From: Ryuthela nishihirai
Lineage: Eukaryota > Arthropoda > Arachnida > Araneae > Heptathelidae
DNA length: 64,000 nucleotides
Direction of reading: 5' to 3'
NCBI GenBank assembly: GCA_038380435.1
Contig: JAWZYU010000028.1
Location: 39,925,095 to 39,989,094 of the forward strand
Shown here: piece by piece, positions 23,260 through 33,008 of the stretch
Numbering within the stretch: position 1 is the stretch's first letter
How the letters are laid out: the number at the start of each line of letters is the position of its first letter
Notes under the pieces: model-generated
What the model was told of the DNA's origin: nothing
What the model saw: the letters and a program-made list of their open reading frames with translations, nothing else
Databases searched by the model: none
Made by a program: the position numbers and the translations under genes

Positions 23260-23450
23260 CACACAGTGCCACGACTTAACGTCCCATCCGACGGACGGCG
23301 GTCTTTCCAAGCCCATCGGTGTCCCATACTGACCGTGGGGAGGGCGTGGAATTTTGCGGAGACAAATCTCAACGCTGACCAGCTGGGACTCGAACCTACG
23401 AACTACAGATTACGAGCCTGGCGCGCTACCGACTGAGCCACCCCCGCCCC
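23260..23450 (-). mobile_element. SINE-A partial copy, head half
   Basis: Body from CACGACTTAACGTCCC to the tRNA-like head, same orientation as the preceding copy. The tail half is missing. Confidence 0.88.
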
Positions 23451-23637
23451 TGATCCAGTGGGAAAATTATTCGTAGAAAGTTCAGTGAAAGATTGTCCTT
23501 AGAATGTTTACAGAGGAAAGGAAATATTATTAAGAAAACAAAATCATCCTTAGAATTGAGCAGGTGGGATGCAGAAAACAACATTCTCTGCTGCAATATT
23601 ATTTGCCAGGAGGATGACAAGCGCGATGTAATCAAAG

Positions 23638-24215
23638 TTTGACTAAGAAGTCAAAAGCAATAAAAAAAATAGCCCCTCAAGCAGCTGCTTGCCACAGAGG
23701 TTGTCAGCGTTGAGATTTATCTCCGCAAAATTCCCCGCCCTGCCCACGGTCAGTAGGGGACACCGATGGGCTTGGAAAGGTTGACTAAGATCAAAGTTTG
23801 ACTAAGAAGTCAAAAGCAATAAAAAAAATAGCCCCTCAAGCAGCTGCTTGCCACAGAGGTTGTCAGCGTTGAGATTTATCTCCGCAAAATTCCCCGCCCT
23901 GCCCACGGTCAGTAGGGGACACCGATGGGCTTGGAAAGGTTGACTAAGATCAAAGTTTGACTAAGAAGTCAAAAGCAATAAAAAAAATAGCCCCTCAAGC
24001 AGCTGCTTGCCACAGAGGTTGTCAGCGTTGAGATTTATCTCCGCAAAATTCCCCGCCCTGCCCACGGTCAGTAGGGGACACCGATGGGCTTGGAAAGGTT
24101 GACTAAGATCAAAGTTTGACTAAGAAGTCAAAAGCAATAAAAAAAATAGCCCCTCAAGCAGCTGCTTGCCACAGAGGTTGTCAGCGTTGAGATTTATCTC
24201 CGCAAAATTCCCCGC
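23638..24215 (+). repeat. 159-bp tandem array made of two SINE pieces
   Basis: Units begin at about 23641, 23800, 23959 and 24118, exactly 159 bp apart and visually identical. Each unit joins a short unique GACTAAGAAGTC stretch, the SINE-B end (CCCCTCAAGCAGCTGCTTGCC) and a SINE-A middle (GTCAGCGTTGAGATTTATC ... GGGCTTGGAAAG). The fourth unit runs on into a full SINE-A body. Confidence 0.95.
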
Positions 24216-24500
24216 CCTGCCCACGGTCAGTAGGGGACACCGATGGGCTTGGAAAGGCCGCCGTCAGTCGGATGGGACGTTAAGCCGTGGCCCCGTGTGC
24301 GGGAGAGCCATACCCTGTGCACGTTAAAGAACACGCTGGATGGCCTTGACGGGAAGCTGCCATCTGTCTCCCAACAGCTGTTCCAGTGGGTCCCCTCCCC
24401 CAATCTTCTCTGAGCCTTCGGGGTCCATGTGACCTGGCCATTTAGCCCATGGTGTGCAAAAAAGTGCCGCTCAGAAGTAAAACAACCGAAACAACCCAAA
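24180..24500 (+). mobile_element. SINE-A body and tail joined to the tandem array
   Basis: From GTCAGCGTTGAG to the tail AACAACCGAAACAACCC. The tRNA-like head is replaced by the SINE-B piece. Confidence 0.88.
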
Positions 24501-24561
24501 GCCACAGAGGTCTGACAGGAGCCTGTCAGTTTACATGCCATAGTAGAAGGTCTGTGAGGAT
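24500..24561 (-). mobile_element. SINE-B fragment
   Basis: GCCACAGAGGTCTGACAGG... to TCTGTGAGGATA, i.e. the middle of SINE-B on the minus strand. Confidence 0.75.
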
Positions 24562-24682
24562 ACGATCCAAAAACACAAAACGCCTTTCGCTTCCTCATGA
24601 AGACTCCGTTTGTATTTCAGATTGAATTTAATTGCTAATTTTGGATTCGAGACGACAGAGAACTTAAAGGAGAAGTCCTTAC

Positions 24683-24834
24683 CTGCAGTGGACGATGAGG
24701 GGTCCGTTGTTCGGATATTTGGCCAAGTACATTCTCGCTCTTCTCCTGAAGTCCAGCAAGGAGCTGGGAAACGGACTCGTATGTGTGGGCCACGAAATGT
24801 AGTGAAGATGGGAGATCTCTCTCACCTCGTCACC
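24683..24834 (-). CDS. PTP exon: D1 WPD-loop region and catalytic HC
   Basis: 152 nt: 50 codons plus AG, which completes Ser in the next exon. Acceptor TTTCAG, donor GTAAGG. It runs from GDEVREISHLHYISW through LLDFRRRARMY to GPLIVHC with the catalytic Cys. The loop reads W-P-T-H-T-S-P where active PTPs read W-P-D-H-G-x-P: the general-acid Asp is replaced by Thr. The acceptor side of this exon is the seed of the adjacent minisatellite. Confidence 0.95.
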
Positions 24835-25770
24835 CTGAAATGAGCCAAAATAAGTTAGGAACCTCGTCACCCTAAAAATGAGCAAGAATAAATTAGGGAC
24901 CTCGTCACCCTAAAATGAACAAAATAAGCTAGGGACCTCGTCACCCTAAAAATGAGCAAAACAAGTTAAGGACCTCGTCACCGTAAAAATGAGCAAAACA
25001 AGTTAAGGACCTCGTCACCGTAAAAATGAGCAAAACAAGTTAAGGACCTCGTCACCGTAAAAATTAGCAAAACAAGTTAAGGACCTCGTCACCGTAAAAA
25101 TGAGCAAAACAAGTTAAGGACCTCGTCACCGTAAAAATTAGCAAAACAAGTTAAGGACCTCGTCACCCTAAAAATGAGCAAAACAAGTTAAGGACCTCGT
25201 CACCGTAAAAATTAGCAAAACAAGTTAAGGACCTCGTCACCCTAAAAATGAGCAAAACAAGTTAAGGACCTCGTCACCGTAAAAATGGGCAAAATAAGTT
25301 AGGGACTTCGTCACCGTAAAAATGAACAAAATAAGCTAGGGACTTCGTCACCTTAAAAAATAAACAAAATAAGCTAGGGACCTCGTCACCGCAAAAATGA
25401 TCAAAATAAGCTAGGGACCTCGTCACAGTAAAAAACGAGCAAAACAAGTTAAGGACCTCATTACGGTAAAAAATTAGCAAAACAAATAAAGGACCTCGTC
25501 ATCCTAAAAATGAGTAAAATAAGTTATGTACCTCGTCACCCTAAAAATGAGCAAAACAAGTTAAGGACCTCATCACCGTAAAAAATGAGCAAAACAAATA
25601 AAGGACCTCATCACCGTAAAAAATGAGCAAAACAAATAAAGGACCTCGTCACCGTAAAAAATGAACAAAATAAGTTAGTGACCTCGTCATCCTAAAAATG
25701 AGTAAAATAAGTTATGTACCTCGTCACCCTAAAAATGAGCAAAATAAGTTAGGGACCTCTTTTAAATTCA
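24835..25770. repeat. Minisatellite derived from a 3' splice junction
   Basis: About 25 tandem units of 36-39 bp (plus strand: GACCTCGTCACCSTAAAAATG, then AGCAAAACAAGTTAAG). On the minus strand each unit reads ...TTTGCTCATTTTTA-G/C-GGTGACGAGG, a copy of the last ~25 nt of the intron, the acceptor and the first ~10 nt of the GDEV exon. The unit touching the exon is the true junction. Units with CCCTAAAAA keep the AG; those with CCGTAAAAA have AC. The far end at about 25740-25770 decays into unique sequence. Confidence 0.95.
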
Positions 25771-25805
25771 ACCGTTTCTTTTGTTTAGTCACTGATTCAA
25801 AAGCA

Positions 25806-25882
25806 TAAACAAATAGCTACACTTTATATAAAGAAATACTTTATATAAACAAATAGCTACACTTTATATAAAGAAATACTTT
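25806..25882 (+). repeat. Short direct repeat, two units
   Basis: AAACAAATAGCTACACTTTA and the following TATAAAGAAATACTTT occur twice in a row. Confidence 0.85.
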
Positions 25883-25976
25883 TGAAAACAGATTATGTCC
25901 TGTAATTTCTAGACTCAATATTGTCTAAATGTTTGATTAAATTTGCAGTCGTTTCGATGGGTTTTGTTTCTTTGTA

Positions 25977-26167
25977 CAGTCGGTCAAAAAAGATATCCAA
26001 ACACAATGGTTGATTACAGAATTCAGAAAAAATATCTGGCTTCGTGTCACGTGTCACGTGACACGAAGGTTGCCAGATCACTAATTTCTAAAAAAATCTT
26101 TGCCAGATATTTTTTCTGAACTCTGTAAATCAACCATAGTGTTCGGATATTTTTTTTTGAGCGACTG
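25977..26167. mobile_element. Foldback MITE, 5' arm shortened
   Basis: CAGTCGGTCAAAA to GAGCGACTG with a GTCACGTGTCACGTGAC centre. The left arm lacks ~30 bp. Its right end is 27 bp from the next exon's donor. Confidence 0.88.
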
Positions 26168-26194
26168 CATAGTTTAGCAAGTGAGGCAACGTAC

Positions 26195-26320
26195 CTTCTT
26201 GATGACCAGACTCCTGACGAGATAGTTGGCCAGAGAATGTTCCGATTTGAGGGTCACTTCGATATCTCCGTAAAATTCAGGATGATCGCAGTCAATCGGC
26301 CAGTACCTGTCACACATGAC
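26195..26320 (-). CDS. PTP exon: D1 CDRYWP ... VRSLVIKK
   Basis: 42 codons, phase 0 at both ends; acceptor GCACAG, donor GTACGT. VMCDRYWPID is the C-x-x-Y-W-P motif; FYGDIEVTLKSEHSL and NYLVRSLVIKK are the strands before the WPD region. The last 55 nt with the donor are duplicated at 27650-27704. Confidence 0.95.
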
Positions 26321-26465
26321 CTGTGCATTAGAGAAGGAGATATTAAAAAACAAGCTTTCTTTCTAGAGTGATTTCATGAAAAGACACTAATTTTTTGTAA
26401 TAAAGGATATTCTTATTTTCTGTTAGTAATCGTTGATCTACATGCACTGTTGTTCAATGGTTCGA

Positions 26466-26672
26466 TGGGTGTATAATGTTGAAGAATACGCTGGATGACG
26501 TTGATGGGAGGCTACCATCTGTCTGCACGTTAAAGAATTTGGAAGTTGAAGTTGAACATGGCTAAACATGCACACACTCGGCGTGCTTTTGGGATCCTTA
26601 TGACCTGGCCATATGGCGTGCTTTTGGGATCCTTATGATCGGACGGACGGAGGATTTCCAAGCCCATAGGTA
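26466..26672 (-). mobile_element. Diverged SINE-A fragments
   Basis: Short pieces of SINE-A (GAATACGCTGGATGACG..., CCTTATGACCTGGCC..., GGACGGAGGATTTCC) lie scrambled and partly repeated between 26466 and 26672; both orientations seem present. Confidence 0.55.
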
Positions 26673-26689
26673 ATCGGTAATCATGCGTG

Positions 26690-27175
26690 TTCAAATGTGT
26701 GCATGTTCAAGCATTTTCAACTTGAAGGGACAGTGTTGAATTTTTAACATGTTCAAGTGTATGTTCGTTCAACGCATGTTCTGCACGTTCAAGCGTGCGC
26801 ATGTTGTGTCAAGTAGGTACAGGTTAAGTCATGTTGTGTTAAGTAGGCACAGATTCAGGCATGTTCAAGTGTGCGCATGTTCAAGCATTTTCAACTGTGA
26901 TCATGTTCAAGCATGTTCGATTGTGTGCATGTTTAGCCATGTTCAAGCACGTTCAAATGTGTGCATGTTCAAGCATTTTCAACTGTGATCATGTTCAAGC
27001 ATGTTCGAGTGTGTGCATGTTTAGCCATGTTCAAGCATGTTGCACTGTGAGCATGTTCAAGCATTTTCAACTGTGATCATATTCAACCATGTTCGAGGGT
27101 GTACATGTTTAGCCATGTTCAAATGTGTGCATGTTCAAATGTGTCCATGTTCAAATGTGTGCAAATGTTCAACTG
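26690..27175 (+). repeat. Degenerate ATGTTCAA minisatellite
   Basis: Repeated CATGTTCAAGCATTTTCAAC, TGTGATCATGTTCAAGC and GTGTGCATGTTTAGCCATG blocks form a ~25-75 bp higher-order tandem. Long open frames here are a by-product of the repeat. Confidence 0.9.
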
Positions 27176-27261
27176 TACCTAAGTTTCAGGATGGGCATAA
27201 GGGGACAAGAATATTCGGACATATTTCAGAAGTTACACTTTGAGACGTATTTCAGGGATTG

Positions 27262-27395
27262 GCATGTTTCTGTCAGATCTTGATTCTGGTGGATCTCGCA
27301 ACCTCAACTTTTAGAGTAAAGAATGTTAAGTGGAGTGAATGTACCATTGGAGATCATCTTAGTTTTGAGTTTGAAGCTGAAACTTCTGACCAAGA
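27262..27395 (+). pseudogene. LINE endonuclease fragment
   Basis: About 38 uninterrupted codons read QILILVDLATSTFRVKNV and then KWSECTIGDHLSFEFEAET. The I-L-I-L-V...GDHLSFEF layout matches the end of an APE-type LINE endonuclease (SDH/GDH motif with the catalytic His). There are no flanking EN or RT parts, so this is an orphan fragment. Confidence 0.6.
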
Positions 27396-27545
27396 ACCGT
27401 GAGCAGAAATCTTGATTATAATAATGGGAAACCGCAGAATCAAGATGTCTGTTACAACAACAAGATCGTTACAACAACAAGACAAGAACCGTGAGTAGAA
27501 ATCTTGATTATAATAATGGGAAACCGCAGATCAAGATGTCTGTTA
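27391..27545 (+). repeat. Imperfect ~93-bp direct duplication
   Basis: CAAGAACCGTGAGYAGAAAT and the following TATAATAATGGGAAACCGCAG occur at 27391 and 27484, with short CAACAACAAGA repeats between. Confidence 0.85.
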
Positions 27546-27704
27546 AAAAAATCTTTGCCAGATATTTTTTCTGAACTCTGTAAATCAACCATAGTGTTCG
27601 GATATTTTTTTTTGAGCGACTGCATAGTTTAGCAAGTGAGGCAACGTACCTTCTTGATGACCAGACTCCTGACGAGATAGTTGGCCAGAGAATGTTCCGA
27701 TTTG
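27544..27704 (-). pseudogene. Orphan 3' half of a PTP exon with intact donor (161-bp duplication)
   Basis: Positions 27544-27704 appear identical, base for base, to 26089-26249: the end of the foldback MITE, the intron start, the GTACGT donor and the last 55 nt of the CDRYWP exon (SEHSLANYLVRSLVIKK in frame). It lies in the intron just upstream of its parent exon and has no acceptor of its own. The complete identity points to a recent event. Confidence 0.93.
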
Positions 27705-27799
27705 CCTGATTTCCTGACGACATAGGACAAGTATAATTCGGACATAAAATACTGCACACGGACATAAATACGCTCATGAATGAGAGATTTCAGAAGGTA

Positions 27800-28626
27800 C
27801 AGTCGCTCAAAAAAATATCCGAACACAATGGTTGATTACAGAATCCAGAAAAAAATATTTGGCAACGATTTTTTTTAGAAATTAATGATCTGGCAACCTT
27901 TGTGTCACGTGACACAAAGGTTGTCAGATCACTAATTTCTAAAAAAAAATTGTTGCCAGATATTTTTTCTGAATTCTGTAATCAACCATAGTGTTCGGAT
28001 ATTTTTTTGAGCGACTGTAGGTGGTCATATTATTTTGATACTAGATTGTGTGGGCTCACTCACGGAAATATTGAGCGTGTGCAGTTACCGTTCACAGCAA
28101 ACTGGAGCGTGTGCAGTAACTGCACACGCTCCAGTTTGCTGTGAACGGTAACTGGAGCGTGTACAGTTGCTGTACACGCTCCAGATATTTTTCCCGAATT
28201 CTGTAATCACGTGACACGAAGGTTGCCAGATCACTAATTTCTAAAAAACATCGTTGCCAGATATTTTTTCTGAATTCTGTAATCAACCATAGTGTTCGGA
28301 TATCTTTTTGAGCGACTTTAGGTGGTCATATTATTTTGATACTAGATCGTGTGGGCTCACTCACGGAAATATTGAGCGTGTGCAGTAACTGCACACGCTC
28401 CAGTTTGCACACGTTCCAGTGCAGTAACTGCACACGCTCCAGTTTGCTGTGAACGGTAACTGGAGCGTGTACAGCAACTGTACACGCTCCAGATATTTTT
28501 CCTGAATTCTGTAATCACGTGACACGAAGGTTGCCAGATCACTAATTTCTAAAAAAAATCGTTGCCAGATATATTTTCTGAATTCTGTAATTAACCATAG
28601 TGTTCGGATATCTTTTTGAGCGACTG
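27800..28626. mobile_element. MITE cluster: foldback unit plus two hairpin modules
   Basis: A full foldback MITE (27800 to about 28016, centre GTCACGTGAC) is followed by two blocks starting GGTGGTCATATTATTTTG. Each block has the AACTGCACACGCTCCAGTTT hairpin and a MITE half ending at about 28317 and 28626. Confidence 0.88.
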
Positions 28627-28757
28627 TACAACGTACTTTCAGGAGGTACGGTAAAAAAAATTGGATAAGTAAAATTCCTTTCATGTTTAGAAAACTAACT
28701 CAATGACGGGTCACCATACTTATGAAGTAGGAAGGTGTCTTTTTAACTATCGCTTAC

Positions 28758-28855
28758 CTTGATGAAATCGAATACTTTGGTCAGCATGACGATGACGTAA
28801 GACTTCTGCTCCCAAACCAACCTCCAGAAATCTGGAATTGTGGCTTCATTGGGAC
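28758..28855 (-). CDS. PTP exon: D1 IPDFWRLVWEQ
   Basis: 98 nt: two bases complete the Gly of QGP, then 32 codons; acceptor CACCAG, donor GTAAGC. PNEATIPDFWRLVWEQ followed by YVIVMLTKVFDFIK is the conserved D-F-W-x-x-V-W/IVM-L-T block. Confidence 0.95.
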
Positions 28856-29028
28856 CTGGTGAAGGAATCGATAACAGAATCATCAGATAATGGACAGAAG
28901 AAAAGAAATCAGAATGATGCATGATGAAGATGTTTCTACAATGAAGATGCTTCGGTTGCAGTTTATGTATTGAGGAAAAAAGAAATATCCTCTGGCAATT
29001 TACTTATCACCGAAGTTGATAGAAATTT

Positions 29029-29264
29029 GACTGTTGGATTGTTTTAACTCTGAGTGGCACTGTTTTTGCACATACTGATATAAATTGACAGGTCACAAAG
29101 ACCCCAAGGGGTCAGCGAAGGTTGGGGAAGGGGATCCACTAGACAGCATCCAGCGTGTTCTTTGAGGTGCACAGGGTATGATTGTCTTGCACACGGAGCT
29201 GCGGATTAACGTCCCATCCAATAGCTTTTATAGCCCATTGATGTCCTATTTCCGACTGAAGCTG
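29029..29264 (-). mobile_element. Diverged SINE-A copy
   Basis: Old copy (TTGGATTGTTTTAACTCTGAG...CCCATTGATGTCC) without the tRNA-like head. Confidence 0.75.
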
Positions 29265-29640
29265 TATTGGGTTGTTTTACCTCTGAGCGGCACTTTTTTT
29301 TTGTATACGATGGGCTTAATGGCCAGGTCATAAGGATCCCAAAGGCTCAGAGAAGGTTGGGGGATGGGACCCACTGGACAGCTGTTAGGAGACAGATGGT
29401 AGTCTCCCGTCAAGACCATTCAACGTGTTATTTAACGTGCACAAGTTATGGTTCTCTCGCACATGGGGCCACGGCTTAACGTCCCATCGGACGGACGAAG
29501 GATTTCCAAGCCCATAGGTAATACAGAGAGCAGGATGAAAATCTTCTGGAGATAAATCTCAACGCTGGCCCAGCCGGGACTCGAACCTGGAAACTACAGG
29601 TTACGAGCCTGACGCACTACTGAGTGAGCCACCATCGCCT
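29265..29640 (-). mobile_element. SINE-A, full length, diverged
   Basis: Tail TTGGGTTGTTTTACC to the head complement GAGTGAGCCACC; more mutated than most copies. Confidence 0.88.
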
Positions 29641-30719
29641 CACTTTGTGAACGAAATTTTATCGTGTAAATTTAAAAAAACAAGTAATCTTCCATTTTTC
29701 TTATCGTAAAAAAAATCAGATTTCTAGATTTTTGGGGGTGGGGGGGGAGAGAATGCCTCACCTGGACGTGTCCCTGAAAATATCATGCATCTTCTGAAGA
29801 AAGACTGAACTGGAGTTGCACTTAATATCGAATTATCAGCAGGACTTTAGAAGGGGAACACTTATTTGTACGTTTAGATCAACACAAAACGAAACTCTCA
29901 TAATACAGATTTTCACCATGAGACTAGGGACTAGGGGACTGTAACGACTAAACATAACCTACTGTCCCCTACAGTACAACCGTTGCCTACCGGTACAACA
30001 TTACCAAGAGAGGAATTTTATTTTAAAAGTTCCAGCTTTAGTTTATCTTACCTCCAATAGATGGCGCAGCCAACAAAAATCGTATAACAACACGTAAACT
30101 CAATATTCATAGAGCTGCAGCGAAACACGAAAATTAATTTTCTCTCTCAAGTAATTAGTAATGAACAGAAAAATTAAACCTATGAAAGCTTAATATATTC
30201 GCATCATAATATTTGCTTAACAAGTTCTGTAAACATTAAAACAAATCGGCAATCTCCTTTTAATTTGTTTAGATGTCAGATTAGGAAACTCTCAGGAGAT
30301 GAGATCTTGTACTCTGATAACCGATGCTCATTTTCTTAATAATCACATTTACATCATTTTTGCTGTTTTTAAGATCAAAGTGCCTCTAATTACCTCCACT
30401 TTCTAGATTACTTAAAGTTAGCTTTTCATTACAGGAAATCTCATTATTTTCTCTTCCACGAAAAAATAGTAGATTAGCAATCAAAACGCAAAAATAAAAA
30501 TCGATATCAAAACCTTATATTTTTTAATATCTTTAATCGGTAATTTCTTATGTATCCTGATTATGGTGCTTTAAATTCAAATCCAAACATCCATTATTTA
30601 AGCGAATGATGAAAGATTCATTTATGCCGTATTGGACTTAGTAGCGGAATTAATGGTTAGTCTCGGTTCTGATCAAAGACAGTATCGGATAAGGTATGGA
30701 ACACTTTTTCTTCTCCTGG
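29641..30719. other. Long intron stretch without recognisable features
   Basis: Just over 1 kb of unique AT-rich sequence. No exon-like frame with paired splice sites and no family repeat was found. A G-rich run lies near 29736-29749. Confidence 0.5.
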
Positions 30720-30975
30720 GCTGGGTTGTTTTACCTCTGAGCGGCACTTTTTTGCACACCATGGGCTAAATGGCCCCCAACTTTCTCTGAACCTTCGGGT
30801 CCTTGTGACCTGGCCATTTAGCCCATGGTGTGCAAAAAAGTGCCGCTCAGAGGTAAAACAACCCAACCTCTGAGCGGAACTTTTTTGCACACCATGGGCT
30901 AAATGGCCCCCAACCTTCGGGTCCTTTTGACCTGGCCATTTAGCCCATGGTGTGCAAAAAAGTGCCGCTCAGAGG
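30720..30975. repeat. Palindromic array of SINE-A 3' ends
   Basis: Tail-proximal pieces of SINE-A alternate in orientation: minus (30720-30777), plus (30780-30868), minus (30868-30910), plus (30912-30975). Each neighbouring pair can fold (CTCTGAGCGGMACTTTTTTG against its complement). Confidence 0.93.
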
Positions 30976-31358
30976 TTAGGTTGTTTTACCTCTGAGCGGC
31001 ACTTTTTTGCACACCATGGGCTAAATGGTCAGGTCACATGGACCCCGAAGGCCCAGAAAAGGTTGGGGGAGGGGACCCACTGGAACAGCTGTTGGGAGAC
31101 AGATGGTAGCCTCCCGTCAAGGCCATCCAGCATGTTCTTTAATGTGCACAGGGTATAGCTCTCCCACACACGGGGCCACGGCTTAACGTCCCATCCGACG
31201 GACGGCGGCCTTTCCAAGCCCATCGGTGTCCCCTACTGACCGTGGGCAGGGCGGGGAATTTTGCGGAGATAAATCTCAACGATTGACCCAGCTGGGACTC
31301 GAACCTGGGAACTACAGATTACGAGACTGGCGCGCTACCGACTGAGCCACCCCCGCCT
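30976..31358 (-). mobile_element. SINE-A, full length
   Basis: Complete copy directly continuing the palindromic array; the head complement ends at CCACCCCCGCC. Confidence 0.93.
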
Positions 31359-31366
31359 CTATTCTT

Positions 31367-31490
31367 CTTCTGTGTTGTCTTTCTGTTGTGGTCTCACAGA
31401 CTTTTTCTATGACGTATTATACCGAGCTGGCTCCTGTCAGACCTCTTTGGCAAGCAGCTGCTTGAGGAGGTATTTGTTTTATTTATTATT
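31367..31490 (+). mobile_element. SINE-B, 5'-truncated
   Basis: From GTTGTCTTTCTG through CTCCTGTCAGACCTC to GCAGCTGCTTGAGGAGGTA, then T-rich tail. The head is missing. Confidence 0.82.
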
Positions 31491-31614
31491 TTGGCTTTGT
31501 AAAGTTTAACATTATCTTCATGGGGGTGTTTGTATTACTTCCTCTCCTCCCCCACTAAATGAAATTATATTTTAATATTATCTCTTAAGCTTAAATAAAA
31601 TGCGATATTTGAAA

Positions 31615-31845
31615 GTTGAGTTGTTTTTCTTCTGAATGGCATTTTTGTCCACACGATGGGATCAGAGATGGTTGGGGGAAGAGACCTCTGGAGGGTATTT
31701 AGGAGACAGATGGTGCCTCCCATCAAAGCCATCCAGAGTGTTCTTCAACGTCCAGAGCATGGTTCTCCTGAACAAGGCTCAATGTCCAATTCGAGGGACG
31801 GCGGCCTTTCCAACTCTGCTGATTGCGGATCTGGTCTCCACCAGT
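31615..31845 (-). mobile_element. Old, strongly diverged SINE-A
   Basis: GAGTTGTTTTTCTTCTGAATGGC at the tail end, then recognisable GTTCTTCAACGT and GACGGCGGCCTTTCC motifs. Confidence 0.72.
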
Positions 31846-32250
31846 TCAGCTATAGCAAATGATCAAGATTTAATTTAATTCAGAAGTTGCTTATTTCACT
31901 CGCTAACTTGCCCAAATGACCACTTTCTCGTTGTTGATGAGGACTATGGTTTGGAATGGCCGTCACAGATCAGCCAACCCTGAAGTTGAAGATGAGTCCA
32001 TGCCACTCATGTAGAAATACGAGATGCTCTTCGTATTGTGTTGGATAGGATATATCCATGTCCTATCCAACACAAGGAACAGGACAGATCAAGAGAAAGA
32101 GCACGCGACATTTTTCTGGAGGTTGTGGGTTCTTTTTCCCTTCCTGTCGAAATTCAATATTCTTAGGGAACTTCAATTGTTACATGCAATAGTGAGTTAA
32201 CTGTTTTCGAACGTAAGTATATTTCAGTGTGCACTGAGTTCTATTTAAAA
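31846..32250. other. Intron, short inverted repeat
   Basis: GTTGGATAGGATATATCCATG and TCCTATCCAACACAAG near 32040-32075 can pair. Otherwise unassigned. Confidence 0.45.
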
Positions 32251-32810
32251 AGGGGCGGGGGTGGCTCAGTCGGTAGCGCGCCAGGCTCGTAATCTGTAGT
32301 TCCCAGGTTCGAGTCCCAGCTGGGTCAGCGTTGAGATTCATCTCCGCAAAATTCCCCGCCCTGCCCACGGTCAGTAGGGGACACCGATGGGCTTGGAAAG
32401 GCCGCCGTCCGTCGGATGGGACGTTAAGCCGTGGCCCCGTGTGCGGGAGAGCCATACCCTGTGCACGTTAAAGAACACGTTGGATGGCCTTGACGGGAGG
32501 CTACCATCTGTCTCCCAACAGCTGTTCCAGTGGGTCCCCTCCCCCAACCTTCTCTGAGACTTCGGGGTCCATGTGACCTGGCCATTTAGCCCATGGTGTG
32601 CAAAAAAAGTGCCGCTCAGAGGTAAAACAACCTAACGTTAAAGAACACGCTGGATGGCCTTGACGGGAGGCTACCATCTGTCTCCCAACAGCTATTCCAG
32701 TGGGTCCCCTTCCCCAACCTTCTCTGAGCCTTCGGGGCCCATGTGACCTGATCATTTAGCCCATGGTGTGCAAAAAAGTGCTGCTCAGAGGTAAAACAAC
32801 CCAACCCAAA
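32251..32810 (+). mobile_element. Dimeric SINE-A (full copy plus 3' half) with TSD
   Basis: A full SINE-A (to 32635) is followed without spacer by a second 3' half that starts GTTAAAGAACACGCTGG and ends in the normal tail. TTCTATTTAAAA flanks the whole block at about 32239-32250 and again at 32811, so the 1.45-mer inserted as one unit. Confidence 0.93.
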
Positions 32811-33008
32811 TTCTATTTAAAAACTGATTTCAGTTTCGCTATAATACTCCTTCTGGTCGCCATGGTAATATCGCCCCCCCCCACCTCCTTCTTCTTCCTG
32901 CTGTGAGACTAATTCATTGGTGGCATGCAAAGCTCATAGCTTATAACTTTCCTAGGTATAATTTTGCGATTTCGTGGACTCTTTCTTCGCTCTCCCATAC
33001 ACTGCCCT

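Noticed and set aside
24835..25770. CRISPR-like array of ~37-bp repeats
   Set aside because: There are no unique spacers, the units are contiguous and degenerate, they derive from a splice junction, and the genome is eukaryotic.
26749..27243. Cys/Phe-rich open frames over the ATGTTCAA repeat
   Set aside because: They arise from the tandem repeat and have no start or family support.
32251..32330. tRNA gene (A box TGGCTCAGTCGG, B box GGTTCGAGTCC, CGT in the anticodon position)
   Set aside because: This is the head of SINE-A. The acceptor stem does not close after the B box and the sequence runs on into the SINE body; the same holds for SINE-B and SINE-C heads.
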